DNA of 64,000 nucleotides from Leptolyngbya subtilissima AS-A7 (GCF_039962255.1 NZ_JAMPKY010000001.1:806001-870000), one strand, 5' to 3'. Numbered from the stretch's first letter, positions 25,804 through 35,151 are shown. The notes: generated by a model from the sequence alone, not told the origin. Made by a program: numbers and translations.

Positions 25804-26771
25804 CAGGGTTCCTCCTGCCATTGTAGAGTGGTGCAAAATCCTCGCCGCTGGCTGAGGCAGTGGCGCACCCCAGTAATTTTGTAGCGACCGCTGTGGGCGG
25901 CAATGGGCAGCTTGGCCAGGGAAAGGCGATCGCCCAACCCCACCGCCGGATTGCCCAAACCCTTGACCCAGCCCTGTCGCTGTACCTGATGGGCCTTCAG
26001 CAGGGCGGTGGCGATGTTGCCTGCGATCGCTTGGGTGCGGGCCGTTGGCTCCACCCGATGCAGCGTGGTGCCGCTGCGTTTGCCGCTGCTGCCCTTCACC
26101 TCCTTTTTGGATAACCAGCTATAGGCTTGGTCACCCTGGCCCTGGCTGGCTGGACTTTCGCCATACACCTCCACTCCGGTTAGCGGGCTTGGTCGCTCGC
26201 TCCAGCTATAGGCCAAAATGTTCACCCCGTAGGAAAAATCATGGGTCTGGCTGGGCTTGTAGGGGGCAAATACCAGCTTGTCGGCGCAATCGCCATAGAT
26301 GTCGAAGCCGCACTGCTCCGCCAGGTGGTGCAGATGGCCATAGGCCGAGGTCTGATCACCCAGAGCATAGGCCGGAAACTGAATTCCCGCCTCGGCTTTG
26401 CCCATCGATACTCGACAGCGCTTAGCCACATCCGTCGCGATCGCCTTGGCGGTAGACTTTTCAAACAGCAAATTGAGGTAGGTAGTGGTCAGCCGCCGCA
26501 ACTGGCTAACGGCCTCCACTTCCAGCCCATCCAAAACCCAGTGTAGGTGAGCAATCTCGCCCTTAAACACCGATTGAGGGGCGCTGTCATACCCCAGCTT
26601 CACCTCTACAGCATCGCCTACCGTTAGAGTTGGCGGGTTGGCTAACACTAGGCGACAACTATTAACAGGAACTGCCAGATCCGCCTCGGCGATCAGGCTG
26701 ACCAAGGCGGCCTCGCTAGTAGGAGTAAGGGTGGTACTACCCACCGTAATTTGGTACTGGAAAGTGGGCAT
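25803..26771 (-). CDS. Baseplate hub, phage late control D (gpD)-like
   Basis: A 322-aa gp27/gpD-type hub protein that forms the ring at the base of the tube on which the spike sits. Family features include VNSCRLVLANP, GDAVEVKLGYD, VFKGEIAHLHW, AIATDVAKRC and the C-terminal strand GRYKITGVRHCLSQRRGFCTTLQW. It corresponds to the N-terminal half of VgrG/Cis8. It overlaps the spike gene by one codon edge and lies about 100 bp after the 1214-aa gene. Confidence 0.85.
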   Translation of the reverse strand: MPTFQYQITVGSTTLTPTSEAALVSLIAEADLAVPVNSCRLVLANPPTLTVGDAVEVKLGYDSAPQSVFKGEIAHLHWVLDGLEVEAVSQLRRLTTTYLNLLFEKSTAKAIATDVAKRCRVSMGKAEAGIQFPAYALGDQTSAYGHLHHLAEQCGFDIYGDCADKLVFAPYKPSQTHDFSYGVNILAYSWSERPSPLTGVEVYGESPASQGQGDQAYSWLSKKEVKGSSGKRSGTTLHRVEPTARTQAIAGNIATALLKAHQVQRQGWVKGLGNPAVGLGDRLSLAKLPIAAHSGRYKITGVRHCLSQRRGFCTTLQWQEEP

Positions 26772-26872
26772 AAAACGGAGCCAACTACAGGATCGTAAAG
26801 GGTGGATTTAGGCGATTTCTGGAAGGTGATTTCTTCAGTCGCGGGCCGTGCCCATCCTTTAGATAAAGAGCA

Positions 26873-29800
26873 TTAAACGGGTACGGCACTTAGTAGCTGC
26901 CGGTAGCCCCCGCTGATGTCTTCTAGACCAATGTTCAAATCCCGCTGCAATCGCCACAGGGGTTTCTTGAGCTCTAGAAAAATCCGGTCAATGCGGATGC
27001 CAATCAATTCCTCAAACTTCTCCATCAAGGCATCGTAGGCATCCTGTACCGCCGCCGCCACATTTCTAGGCAGCTCGCGAACTACGTCTACAATCTTGGC
27101 GTGAGTCTTGTCCAACTCCTGAATAACATCCTCAGGATAAAAGCCCTTTAGGGTTTCCATAAAGAAGGGGAAAATAGACTGCGCACTCAGCACTAAAGCG
27201 TCGCCATAGACAGTTTCTAAAAGAATACGATTCAGTCGTAGTCGCTGATCCTCTGTAAGGGTGGATAACTTATCGGCTAACAACTGCCCGTGGTCAGGCA
27301 ATTCAATATCGCGAAATCCGCCCTCTGTATATAGGTTTTTATTAGCTAATAGACCGTTGAGGGCTACTACAATAACCTCATTCTCATCTTTCAGTTGATC
27401 AGCCTTTAATAACAACTGCTGGTTCACATCGAGTTGATTCCACAGCAGATTAGAAATAGGATCTCGACTGCCGGCCTTAAGCTTTTGCAACAGAAACGTT
27501 AACCCCTCTAACTTTAGATCGCTGACGTTAAAGGTATTCAGCAAGGTGGTTGGCCGAAGCGATCGCAGGGTTCTCTCCACTAGTTGATATGCGAGCCTTA
27601 AGGTATCGGAAACCTTGTTGACAACTTGACCTACAGCTGCACTCAGGGTTGCGATTGTATTGGTCAGATCATTTCTCAACCGCTCCGTTTGGCCGACCAA
27701 AATTTGAAGAATCTTGGGCGGTGCATTTCGTAAAGCTTGAAGCACTTCCTCAATCTTGTCAGTAATTGCTCTAGGCTTTTTTAGAACCTCATTCAGTATT
27801 GTTAAAATATTGCGAATTGGCTCTACAAACTGACTCTCAAGCTGATCAGGAAGCACATTCTTAAACTTAGCTACTAACTCATCGCTGCTTTTCAAAGATG
27901 TTTTTATTACGTTAATATCAGAAGCACTTGGAATCAACCGCTTCATTGCCGAATCATCTCCATCTTCTTCGGCAGTTAAAGCAATCCTATCCTCTTCGGC
28001 AGTTAGAGCAACTTTTTTTAGCCAATCATGATATGTTTTCTCTAAATCTTGGGTCTTATCTGCACCGATTAAGCGCTGATATAGAACATTTATACGGCGT
28101 ACGACATCTTCGTAGTAAAAGTCTGTCTTTGTGACAGGCTGAAACTCTAAATTTAGCCCTTCAAACTTTTCTTGCTTCAGCTCCTTTAATCCCTTATTAT
28201 GAGCTTCCCACGCAGTGTTCAATTTGCTCTTTGCTTCCAAGTAATCTGCCTTTGGATTGTCTGCGAATGTATTAATAGCTTTCCTTAAATCATCCAGCTC
28301 AAGCCTTAGTTTTTCCTCGTCAATGTTGCTGACACGCTCGTTGATTGTGGTTTGAATCTGTTTCAGCTTTTGCAACGGTTCATCCAGATCGAGACTAAAG
28401 AGTTCCTTTAGGTCATTCCAAAAATCAGAATTCATAATCTCATCTAGACCTAGGCCAGCAAAAAGTTTCTCAACGCTGCCTAATGCTGACTTAATGCGAT
28501 CAATCAAGTTGTCAACAGGTAATACATTCAAAAGATCTTGAACTTTCGTTTTCTGCTCCTCCAGCAGCTTGATCAACCCTTCGGGAGACAGGACTTGGGC
28601 TATGTTGACAATTTTTTGGTACAGCCCTTCTAGCATGACCACCAGTTGATTGGGGTCAAGCTTATTGAGATTATGCAAAATTTTATCATACAGCTCCTTG
28701 ACAGACTTGAGCAATTCTGAAGGCCGATATTGATTCAGCTCCTTCACGAAGCTGTCAATGTGTGGCTGTAGAAAGTCCTCCAAAAGCTTTCCTGGCTCAA
28801 AGCTTGTGACTTGTGCTTTGACTTGATCAACCTCCCGCTGCACCTGATCCACGATGTTAAGCACAGGTGCTAGAATCTCCTCAAAGGCTTGTTTCAACTC
28901 CGGATTCACAATCCCCGGCACATCTACACTTTCCAAGACCTTTTTACCAACCCCAAGCGCCGTTTTTTGGGCTGTTCCTAGACTGGCCACATTTATTTTT
29001 CGCAGATCACTCTCTAGAGTTTTGGATTTGGTCACGGCTAAATCGAAAGTAGACTTTAGCGTAATTTGCTCCAACGCCTTAGCCATTTTGTCGATGCCGC
29101 TATCTGCTGCTCTAATAGCATCCTTAACCTCTTGGCGCTCTAGCTGGATTGTGACTTTGCCGAGAAGATCACGAATTTTTTGCTGTAAGGCTTGATCATT
29201 TAAGTTTTTGTCAATGCCATCGTTGATTTTTTCAATTGCCTGTTTGACCTTGTCAGTCTGCGCTTTCACCGTTTCGGCTAGGCTTCTTATTCCTGCTTCT
29301 GCGGTTGTCGCCATCTGGCTCAACGCTTGCTTGGCCTTGACAACAATGCTCTCGACTTGGCTTCCTGCTTTTTCAATAAACTCTTGAATGGTACCAATCG
29401 CCTGACTAATGTAGGCCTCCATTTTTTCTAAAGCTTGCCGAGCAGCAGATAGCTTATCCTTAATAAACCCAACGATCTTATCGGTAATCTCCTGAACTTT
29501 GCTGATTCCCGTCTCTAGCAGAGCTTTGACCTTGTCCATCAAGTCTGTTAGCTGATTTGTAATGTCTGTAATGCGCTCGTCTAGCCCGGTCACAAAATTG
29601 GTAATAGGATTGAAGATTTGGCTTAATACCTGAATTTTTTCCCCCTTATCGTTGGGTAAGTTTTTGAGTAGCTTAATAAAATCTTTGGCCTTGAAGCCAT
29701 CAATCCGCAGGGTAGCATTGACGAGAATGCGATCGCAGTCATCTAAAATTAGCTCCATCCTGCGAGCTTCCTCCCGCTGATGTTCCAGGTCAGCTTCGGT

Positions 29801-30517
29801 AGCGGTCTGCCGATTCAACCCCTTGATCATCTGCGCCAGTTTTTCTGCTTGAATGCTGCGGTTTGTGATAGCTTTTGCCCCCTGCCGCATGGCCTCCGGC
29901 GGTAGACTAGCGGCTACCCCCTTAATCTGTTCGATAAAAACGTTGGTAAGGGCAGTTTCGCTGAGTTCTTCTAGCCAAGCATCAGGATTTTTAAATTTTT
30001 CTAGAAGGGCCCTAAAGGCTTTAATCAAGGCATTCAACAGCCGAGATGGAAAAGCAGAGGCCCCCCTTAGAAAAGCATCGAATTCTGCAGAGATTGATGT
30101 TCCTGAGGAAGGGATATTGAGGCCACCAAAGTTAGCATTGCCAACGATGGAGGCTGTTAAGCCTCCCATCGAATTTTGAATTCCTGTCAGCTCTTGAGCG
30201 CTGAAGGCATCTGCTCCTGGATTTTGAGGAATGGCTGCGGCTAAGGAATCAATATTAATCTGATGTAGCCCCTCTAGTTGCCCTGTCACTTGAGTTTCCA
30301 GTTCTGTCGCCCCGATTGAAGGTTGGGGAATATCCTCTATCGCATAGCTGTCGCCCTCCAAATCCGCAATCAAATCAGATCCTAAGCTGGCATTGACTGG
30401 CTCTGGCTTATTTTGGCTCAATAAAGCTCTAGCTGAGGTGAAAGGATCGTCTGCAAAAGTGCTTTTTGCATCTAGTTCTAGGCTTTGTAGCTGGTCAATA
30501 ATGGCGGTGAGGGTCAT
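26873..30517 (-). CDS. Very long helical protein, candidate tape measure
   Basis: A 1214-aa, largely alpha-helical, charged protein with many coiled-coil stretches (for example MIKGLNRQTATEADLEHQRE and FEELIGIRIDRIFLELKKPL) and no enzymatic motif seen. A protein of this length and composition between chaperone/hub-type and gpD genes is most likely the tape measure that sets tail length. If so, using about 1.5 angstrom per residue, the sheathed tube would be roughly 180 nm at most. eCIS tape measures usually lie at the other end of the cluster, so a different scaffolding role is possible. Confidence 0.6.
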   Translation of the reverse strand: MTLTAIIDQLQSLELDAKSTFADDPFTSARALLSQNKPEPVNASLGSDLIADLEGDSYAIEDIPQPSIGATELETQVTGQLEGLHQINIDSLAAAIPQNPGADAFSAQELTGIQNSMGGLTASIVGNANFGGLNIPSSGTSISAEFDAFLRGASAFPSRLLNALIKAFRALLEKFKNPDAWLEELSETALTNVFIEQIKGVAASLPPEAMRQGAKAITNRSIQAEKLAQMIKGLNRQTATEADLEHQREEARRMELILDDCDRILVNATLRIDGFKAKDFIKLLKNLPNDKGEKIQVLSQIFNPITNFVTGLDERITDITNQLTDLMDKVKALLETGISKVQEITDKIVGFIKDKLSAARQALEKMEAYISQAIGTIQEFIEKAGSQVESIVVKAKQALSQMATTAEAGIRSLAETVKAQTDKVKQAIEKINDGIDKNLNDQALQQKIRDLLGKVTIQLERQEVKDAIRAADSGIDKMAKALEQITLKSTFDLAVTKSKTLESDLRKINVASLGTAQKTALGVGKKVLESVDVPGIVNPELKQAFEEILAPVLNIVDQVQREVDQVKAQVTSFEPGKLLEDFLQPHIDSFVKELNQYRPSELLKSVKELYDKILHNLNKLDPNQLVVMLEGLYQKIVNIAQVLSPEGLIKLLEEQKTKVQDLLNVLPVDNLIDRIKSALGSVEKLFAGLGLDEIMNSDFWNDLKELFSLDLDEPLQKLKQIQTTINERVSNIDEEKLRLELDDLRKAINTFADNPKADYLEAKSKLNTAWEAHNKGLKELKQEKFEGLNLEFQPVTKTDFYYEDVVRRINVLYQRLIGADKTQDLEKTYHDWLKKVALTAEEDRIALTAEEDGDDSAMKRLIPSASDINVIKTSLKSSDELVAKFKNVLPDQLESQFVEPIRNILTILNEVLKKPRAITDKIEEVLQALRNAPPKILQILVGQTERLRNDLTNTIATLSAAVGQVVNKVSDTLRLAYQLVERTLRSLRPTTLLNTFNVSDLKLEGLTFLLQKLKAGSRDPISNLLWNQLDVNQQLLLKADQLKDENEVIVVALNGLLANKNLYTEGGFRDIELPDHGQLLADKLSTLTEDQRLRLNRILLETVYGDALVLSAQSIFPFFMETLKGFYPEDVIQELDKTHAKIVDVVRELPRNVAAAVQDAYDALMEKFEELIGIRIDRIFLELKKPLWRLQRDLNIGLEDISGGYRQLLSAVPV

Positions 30518-30584
30518 GGTTGTTTAGGAGAATGGGGCGAATTCAGAGAGGTTTCTAAAAAATGCTGCACTTAGCGTCAGTAAG

Positions 30585-31160
30585 CTAAATCCCTAGAATT
30601 TCTCGTAACCCTTTGGTATCGGCATGAATACTTTGGGTCGCGTCTTGGATGGGACGAATGGATTTGCGAATTGGCTCAATAGGGTTAGAAATTTCGGGCA
30701 GGGTTCCCATCTTTAGGGCATCGGGTAAGAGGGTTGCCTTCATGAAACTGGCGGCTTTAACTTTGATTTTGGGCTGCACCGCCGCCGGACTCGACTTGGC
30801 TTGTGTGGGCACCGCCTCTGCCACAATCAGCCGATAGCTGTATTCTCCGGGTGCTGCTGCCTGCTGCATCACCTCAAATTGCTCGATGATGACCCGGCTG
30901 AAGTAGGCTTGCCCCACAATTTCGGCTAAAAAATCTACGGCCTGCCGCTGTTTGTATGCTTGCCGCAGCCGTTCGAGATCATCCTGGGCTTTGGAGCCGT
31001 AGCAAATGCCGCGCACATCCAGCCGCACCGAGGCGCGCCCCAAATCTTGAGTCACGGTACCTTCTCGACCTGGGATATGGTGGGCCACCCAATTGGCTTG
31101 CTCTAGGGTGGCGAGGTGATGGATGCGGGTGAGGGCAATGTTGGCGATTTCGATAGGCAT
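30585..31160 (-). CDS. Tail protein with DNA-circularisation/gp43 N-terminal-like fold
   Basis: A 191-aa protein. The stretch WVAHHIPGREGTVTQDLGRA and following VRLDVRGICYGSKAQDDLER resembles the N-terminal domain of phage 'DNA circularisation' baseplate proteins (Mu gp43 type), which in injection systems takes the place of the LysM-type hub adaptor. The C-terminal third is a flexible linker. It starts 42 bp downstream of the 424-aa gene and precedes the candidate tape measure. Confidence 0.65.
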   Translation of the reverse strand: MPIEIANIALTRIHHLATLEQANWVAHHIPGREGTVTQDLGRASVRLDVRGICYGSKAQDDLERLRQAYKQRQAVDFLAEIVGQAYFSRVIIEQFEVMQQAAAPGEYSYRLIVAEAVPTQAKSSPAAVQPKIKVKAASFMKATLLPDALKMGTLPEISNPIEPIRKSIRPIQDATQSIHADTKGLREILGI

Positions 31161-31202
31161 AACATCAGTCGGATAGGGAGATTAATGAATGAGGTCTGGA
31201 GT

Positions 31203-32477
31203 TTAAGGGCCATAGAAGCGTCGATAGTCGCGGTTGATAGTACGGGCGATCGCGTCCATGACCTCCTCCAAATCAACTTCATCCGGCGGTCGTGCACTGG
31301 GCGATCGCTCATTCGTCCAGGTCAATGATTGCTCTGGGAGGAAGGGTACCAGCCCATCACTAGATTTGTCCTGAGGCTTCACGATTTGGGAACTCAACGC
31401 TTGGGATTTCACCTCAAGCGACCCAGCCCAGTTCAGCGGTTCTACAACCTCAGATTTGAGGCTTAAGTCGCTGTGTTGTGCCGTTGTAGACGATGGTGCA
31501 GCTGCGGAGAAAGGCTGGCTATTGTGGTGCTGTCGACTTGCGTTCTGGTCCCAGGGGGTAGATTCTGAACTCAGTAAACTCTGCGTGAATAGGGGCATAC
31601 CGGCCCCATCCATGTCACGATGTACCGTGTTCTGGTGCATGAATGCGTCTGTATCGTAACTGGCTAAATTCTCTGTTCCAGAGCGATCGCTCGTCTCGGT
31701 AGGGACCCTAGGATCTTTCCATTGCCCCCTATCAGCCCCGTTGATTATTGCCATGTCCACCATCGTGGCCTGTTCTAAACGGGTAACGCCCTGCAACGAA
31801 TCAATCCCCGTAGGGTGAGCATCGGCCACGTCCACATTCTCTACGCCAGCAGCCCGTACTGCTCCAGCGTGATGCACCGCTAGTAGCCCATCAGGGTCAG
31901 CTAGCCGAGCCGTCAACTCTGCAAAACCACCGACGATGGGAGCCGTAACAGCAGCTGGAGTAGATGCCATTGCCCTTTCCTTGAGCTGATCAGGTTGGAC
32001 AATCGGCGGCTTACCCTTCCTACTGCCGAGCGATGGAGCGTCAGCCTCAACCCCCATAGGGTGAGCATCGCCCACCGCACCTACGCTTTGATTCGCCATG
32101 GGATCCGCTGGTGCTGATACCAATTTCTGGTTACCCAAAGTCCCCTGAGCGGCATTGCTGAGCGCGGATACCGTAGCCTCCCCCAGCATTCCAACCTGGG
32201 GGGAAGCCAAAGTCTCAACGTCAATTCCCCGACTTCCTGACTCTGTTCTTTCCCCCAGCAGTCCTGCGGTCAACCAAGCGTAGAGGTGGGCAAGATCGTT
32301 GGACACGATCGCGCTCACAGCCCAATCCGCTGCCACCGCATCCAGCACAGGCAGATCGTTCCAAGCGGCGCTGGGCAAGAGCCAGTCCATATTACCGAGA
32401 ACGGGGGCAAGATCTTGCTGAAGCAATCGCCCCAAGGTCGTTAATGACTCAGATCGCGCATCAAACCCCATACACAT
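31203..32477 (-). CDS. CIS-associated protein with long disordered middle
   Basis: A 424-aa protein of unknown family. The N-terminal 90 residues look folded (LGRLLQQDLAPVLGNMDWLL). The middle 270 are Ser/Ala/Asp-rich and probably disordered. The last 25 form a helix ending NRDYRRFYGP. The start overlaps the end of the small E'-like gene by 17 bp, which ties it to tail assembly. A linker, a chaperone-bound structural protein or cargo are all possible. Confidence 0.5.
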   Translation of the reverse strand: MCMGFDARSESLTTLGRLLQQDLAPVLGNMDWLLPSAAWNDLPVLDAVAADWAVSAIVSNDLAHLYAWLTAGLLGERTESGSRGIDVETLASPQVGMLGEATVSALSNAAQGTLGNQKLVSAPADPMANQSVGAVGDAHPMGVEADAPSLGSRKGKPPIVQPDQLKERAMASTPAAVTAPIVGGFAELTARLADPDGLLAVHHAGAVRAAGVENVDVADAHPTGIDSLQGVTRLEQATMVDMAIINGADRGQWKDPRVPTETSDRSGTENLASYDTDAFMHQNTVHRDMDGAGMPLFTQSLLSSESTPWDQNASRQHHNSQPFSAAAPSSTTAQHSDLSLKSEVVEPLNWAGSLEVKSQALSSQIVKPQDKSSDGLVPFLPEQSLTWTNERSPSARPPDEVDLEEVMDAIARTINRDYRRFYGP

Positions 32478-32616
32478 CAGCCTCCCTGTCCAGGCAACTG
32501 AGGTAAAGCACTGCCTGCCCCATGGTTAGAGCCTGCACCTGCTGGGGCGTCCAGCCAAAGGCTTGAGCAAAGCGAAAACTGACCCAGGTTAAGGACGGTG
32601 TAGGGGTGCCCGTCAT
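32461..32616 (-). CDS. Small E'-like tail assembly chaperone, -1 frame partner
   Basis: A 51-aa gene (MTGTPTPSLTWVSFRFAQAF ... MGQAVLYLSCLDREADVYGV). The pattern FRFAQAFGWTPQQVQALTMG resembles the small second chaperone reading frames of phage tails (P2 E', lambda T; DUF6760-type in injection systems). Its ATG lies directly after a nine-A run that ends the preceding gene and is in the -1 frame relative to it. It may therefore be made as a fusion by frameshifting as well as, or instead of, by direct initiation; GGAGG lies 10 bases upstream of the ATG. It overlaps the following 424-aa gene by 17 bp. Confidence 0.7.
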   Translation of the reverse strand: MTGTPTPSLTWVSFRFAQAFGWTPQQVQALTMGQAVLYLSCLDREADVYGV

Positions 32617-32626
32617 GTTTTTTTTT
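32594..32626 (-). promoter_or_regulatory. Probable programmed -1 ribosomal frameshift site
   Basis: On the minus strand nine A residues (32618-32626) place the canonical heptamer A AAA AAA in the frame of the 124-aa gene, immediately before its stop (ACA TGA). A one-base slip back continues as AAC ATG ACG into the 51-aa frame. Just downstream, GACGG (32610-32614) can pair with CCGTC (32594-32598) to form a hairpin. The predicted fusion is 175 aa. Confidence 0.65.
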
Positions 32627-32987
32627 CCTCCAAGCCGCTGAGGTGACGAATTTGGGTAATGAAAAAGTTCACCAACCCCAGTGGCATCGCCCGTACCTGA
32701 TCTAGGGAGAGGGCCGGATTCACTAAGGATTCCTTAATCATCAACAGCGGAATCAGACCTGGATCCTGTCGACTGGCTTTCATAATTAGTTGCAGGGTGC
32801 CAATAGTTAGCGGTCGCAGCTGCACGACCAAAGGGTTAGCAGAGGTGCGATCGCCCGCCTCGCCGGAGTGCAAAAGCTGGGGCGGCACTGCCACCTCAAA
32901 GACCAGGGAAGCACCAGCCAACAGATCATCGGCAGTAAGAGTGAGGGTAGGGGCAGGGGTGGAAAGGGGCACAGGTGTTGGTGGCAA
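32613..32987 (-). CDS. E-like tail assembly chaperone
   Basis: A 124-aa protein with a Pro/Thr-rich lead and a compact helical domain (VVQLRPLTIGTLQLIMKASR, then LMIKESLVNPALSLDQVRAM and ITQIRHLSGL). Position after the tube gene and before the long tape-measure-like gene, size, and the slippery A-run at its end match phage tail chaperones (P2 gpE, lambda gpG), which coat the tape measure during tail assembly. The stop overlaps the start of the 51-aa partner. Confidence 0.7.
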   Translation of the reverse strand: MPPTPVPLSTPAPTLTLTADDLLAGASLVFEVAVPPQLLHSGEAGDRTSANPLVVQLRPLTIGTLQLIMKASRQDPGLIPLLMIKESLVNPALSLDQVRAMPLGLVNFFITQIRHLSGLEEKKT

Positions 32988-33119
32988 GGGGGAGAGAGGA
33001 CAAGAAAGACTGGTACTAGCTGGTAGAAATAGGGCAACTTCCCTGAGGGTTCCAGGGGCTGGTTTCGGGTATCAGGAATAGTTGGCTGGCTAAAGCCGGG
33101 CTGTGCATGGGCGCGAGCA

Positions 33120-33629
33120 TTAACCGCCTACGTCTTCGGCACTGACACGTAATGCCCGAAAGGTGATAGCTTCCATAACAAAATCGTCTTCGGGCAGACC
33201 AAAGCTCCAGCTATCAAACTTCACCCCAAAAACCGTAAGAATGCTGCTATTTTCGGGAATGGCGGGGTTGGTAAAGTTGATCACAATGTTGAATGAAGGC
33301 TGGGGAATTGACCCCGTCGGCGGTGGACTGGTCGATCCATCGCCTAATAACAGCCGTAGCATTGCTCCATTGATGTGGGCGCGCTCTACAAAGCCGGAGA
33401 CATTGATATTGCCTGGTCTTAGTTCACTAGCAAAGCGCTTGCCAATTTCATGGTAGGGTCGCAGTTCGTTTTCCACCTTGACCTGCACATTTTGCAGCCG
33501 CCCCACAATACTAGACAGGGCATATTCGCCAATCAGCGCATCCGCCAGCTTGCCCTCCTCCGAGGCGCTATCGTCTACGGCCAGCACCAGGGAGGCATCA
33601 GAACCTCGAAACACGTTGGTATTCGGCAT
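33120..33629 (-). CDS. CIS inner tube protein (Hcp/gp19-like, Cis1)
   Basis: A 169-aa tube subunit, stacked hexamers of which form the channel fired through the contracting sheath. Features include the N-terminal strand FRGSDASLVLAVDD, the loop LQNVQVKVENELRPYHEIGKR, GFVERAHINGAMLRLLLG and the C-terminal FVMEAITFRALRVSAED. There is a 15-bp gap from the sheath gene upstream and GGGAAGG upstream of the ATG. It is the only tube gene seen. Confidence 0.85.
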   Translation of the reverse strand: MPNTNVFRGSDASLVLAVDDSASEEGKLADALIGEYALSSIVGRLQNVQVKVENELRPYHEIGKRFASELRPGNINVSGFVERAHINGAMLRLLLGDGSTSPPPTGSIPQPSFNIVINFTNPAIPENSSILTVFGVKFDSWSFGLPEDDFVMEAITFRALRVSAEDVGG

Positions 33630-33644
33630 GGGTAAAACCTTCCC

Positions 33645-35009
33645 TTAGCTGAGGGACATGGTGACTTTGACAAAATCGATGCTGAAGGTAGGCTGGAGAG
33701 TCATAGCGACAATTGCCTCCCCCGCTACCTCCTGATCCCGGGTGGCTGAAACCTCCAGTTGGTATCCCACCAAAGCCTCATCCTCCACCATGCGGCTCAA
33801 AAAGCCGTTTAGGGTAGCTTTCATCGCCCCGCGCACCCGCACATTGTTCAGTTTGCCTATGTATGGGTTGCAGCTCGATCGCACCCCATAAATGGCGTAA
33901 TCCACAATGCGACGGGTGGTAATTTGCCGCCAGGCCCCATCGTGGGTAGTAATACCTTTCACAATGCGAAACCCATCTCGCTGTTCTACCGCTAACAACC
34001 GCTTTTGCACCAGTTGTTCCAGAGTAGCGCTGTTGTAAATGTCCGTTAGCCCATCGACAGCCAAGGTTTTGTTGGTAGGGCTGGTATGAACGGGCAAAGA
34101 CGAAATTAACCCCGCCACTGCTGCGGCTAAGTAGCCCGACGCGGGAGATTGCTCCTCCGAGTCGGGCTTTTCCTTCATAGCTACGCCAGGGGCGACTAAA
34201 ATCAAGCGGTCATTGACGGGCACATCGTCGGGGACGGGGCCTTTTTTGCCCATGGCAAAGCCCAGACCCATGATTCCAATACGCTCTCGTCTAATTCCAG
34301 CCGTTTGGGTAAGATGACCGACCAAATGGGTCAGCATTTCACTATCGCCAGTATGCTGCCCGGCCAAAACCACAATGTTGACGGCATCCTTCTCCAAAGC
34401 TTCTAAGCCTTGCTTATAGTTCGGATCAACACCGCCTTTAAAGTTTCCTGCCGTCAACAAATTAGGGAGGTTATCTTTATAGTCCGCATTTATTTTTGCC
34501 ACTCGCACCAGCTGAGATTTGGCCGTAACCGCTTTTTCCAAGTCGGCTAGACTACTGACTGGATATGACTCAGTTATTTTGCCTTGCTTAAGTTCTACCA
34601 GACGAATGGCTTCGGCACTTCCCTCTGCGACTTTTACTGTCAACGCGTCACCCTGTTTACCCGGATGGTTGGCTTGAAGCGTAATCCCACCTACTATTAC
34701 TTCCTTATCGTTTTCGGTGATAGTGGTATTCAGGGTGCATTCACTACAAGTTCCAGTGCAAACTGCATAGACATTTTTGCCGCCATTTTGGTAGACCAAC
34801 TCTAGCGATCGTATCAAGGTCAACCCATCACTAGCACCGCCAAACTTCGCGCGCGCTTCGCTTAGGCTACCGATCAAAACTACTCCCAACTCTGATCCCT
34901 GAGAGGCAGTTCCTACAATCCCAATATTTCCTGTTGAGATGCGCCCAGCACTAATTAACCCCTCATCTCGTACCTCAACATAGGTACCTGGCAAAATCAT
35001 TTCTGGCAT
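33645..35009 (-). CDS. Tail sheath protein (Cis2)
   Basis: A 454-aa contractile sheath subunit. The N-terminus PGTYVEVRDEGLISAGRIST, the phage-sheath core (DVPVNDRLILVAPGVAMKEK, SGYLAAAVAGLISSLPVHTS) and the C-terminal interlocking domain (WRQITTRRIVDYAIYGVRSS, GFLSRMVEDEALVGYQL, IDFVKVTMSLS) are all present. A 51-residue insertion-like segment near residues 80-130 contains two Cys (CTGTCSEC). eCIS loci often carry two or three sheath paralogues; only this one is complete here, with a truncated second copy at 36.1-36.35 kb. Confidence 0.9.
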   Translation of the reverse strand: MPEMILPGTYVEVRDEGLISAGRISTGNIGIVGTASQGSELGVVLIGSLSEARAKFGGASDGLTLIRSLELVYQNGGKNVYAVCTGTCSECTLNTTITENDKEVIVGGITLQANHPGKQGDALTVKVAEGSAEAIRLVELKQGKITESYPVSSLADLEKAVTAKSQLVRVAKINADYKDNLPNLLTAGNFKGGVDPNYKQGLEALEKDAVNIVVLAGQHTGDSEMLTHLVGHLTQTAGIRRERIGIMGLGFAMGKKGPVPDDVPVNDRLILVAPGVAMKEKPDSEEQSPASGYLAAAVAGLISSLPVHTSPTNKTLAVDGLTDIYNSATLEQLVQKRLLAVEQRDGFRIVKGITTHDGAWRQITTRRIVDYAIYGVRSSCNPYIGKLNNVRVRGAMKATLNGFLSRMVEDEALVGYQLEVSATRDQEVAGEAIVAMTLQPTFSIDFVKVTMSLS

Positions 35010-35151
35010 TGGTCACATTCTCGTGATAAGGAGCATTAAATTTCCCAAGAATATCTAGATCAAGACGCAGTTAACTAACGCTCAGCATCAGAGGCTGTGT
35101 GCTGTGCCGGCCGTCGTACGCTGTTATTTCCCGGGAGGAGTTGCATATAAT

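Noticed and set aside
15306-35009. Prophage
   Set aside because: No terminase, portal, capsid, integrase, holin or endolysin among the genes; only tail functions, so an injection system or tailocin fits better.
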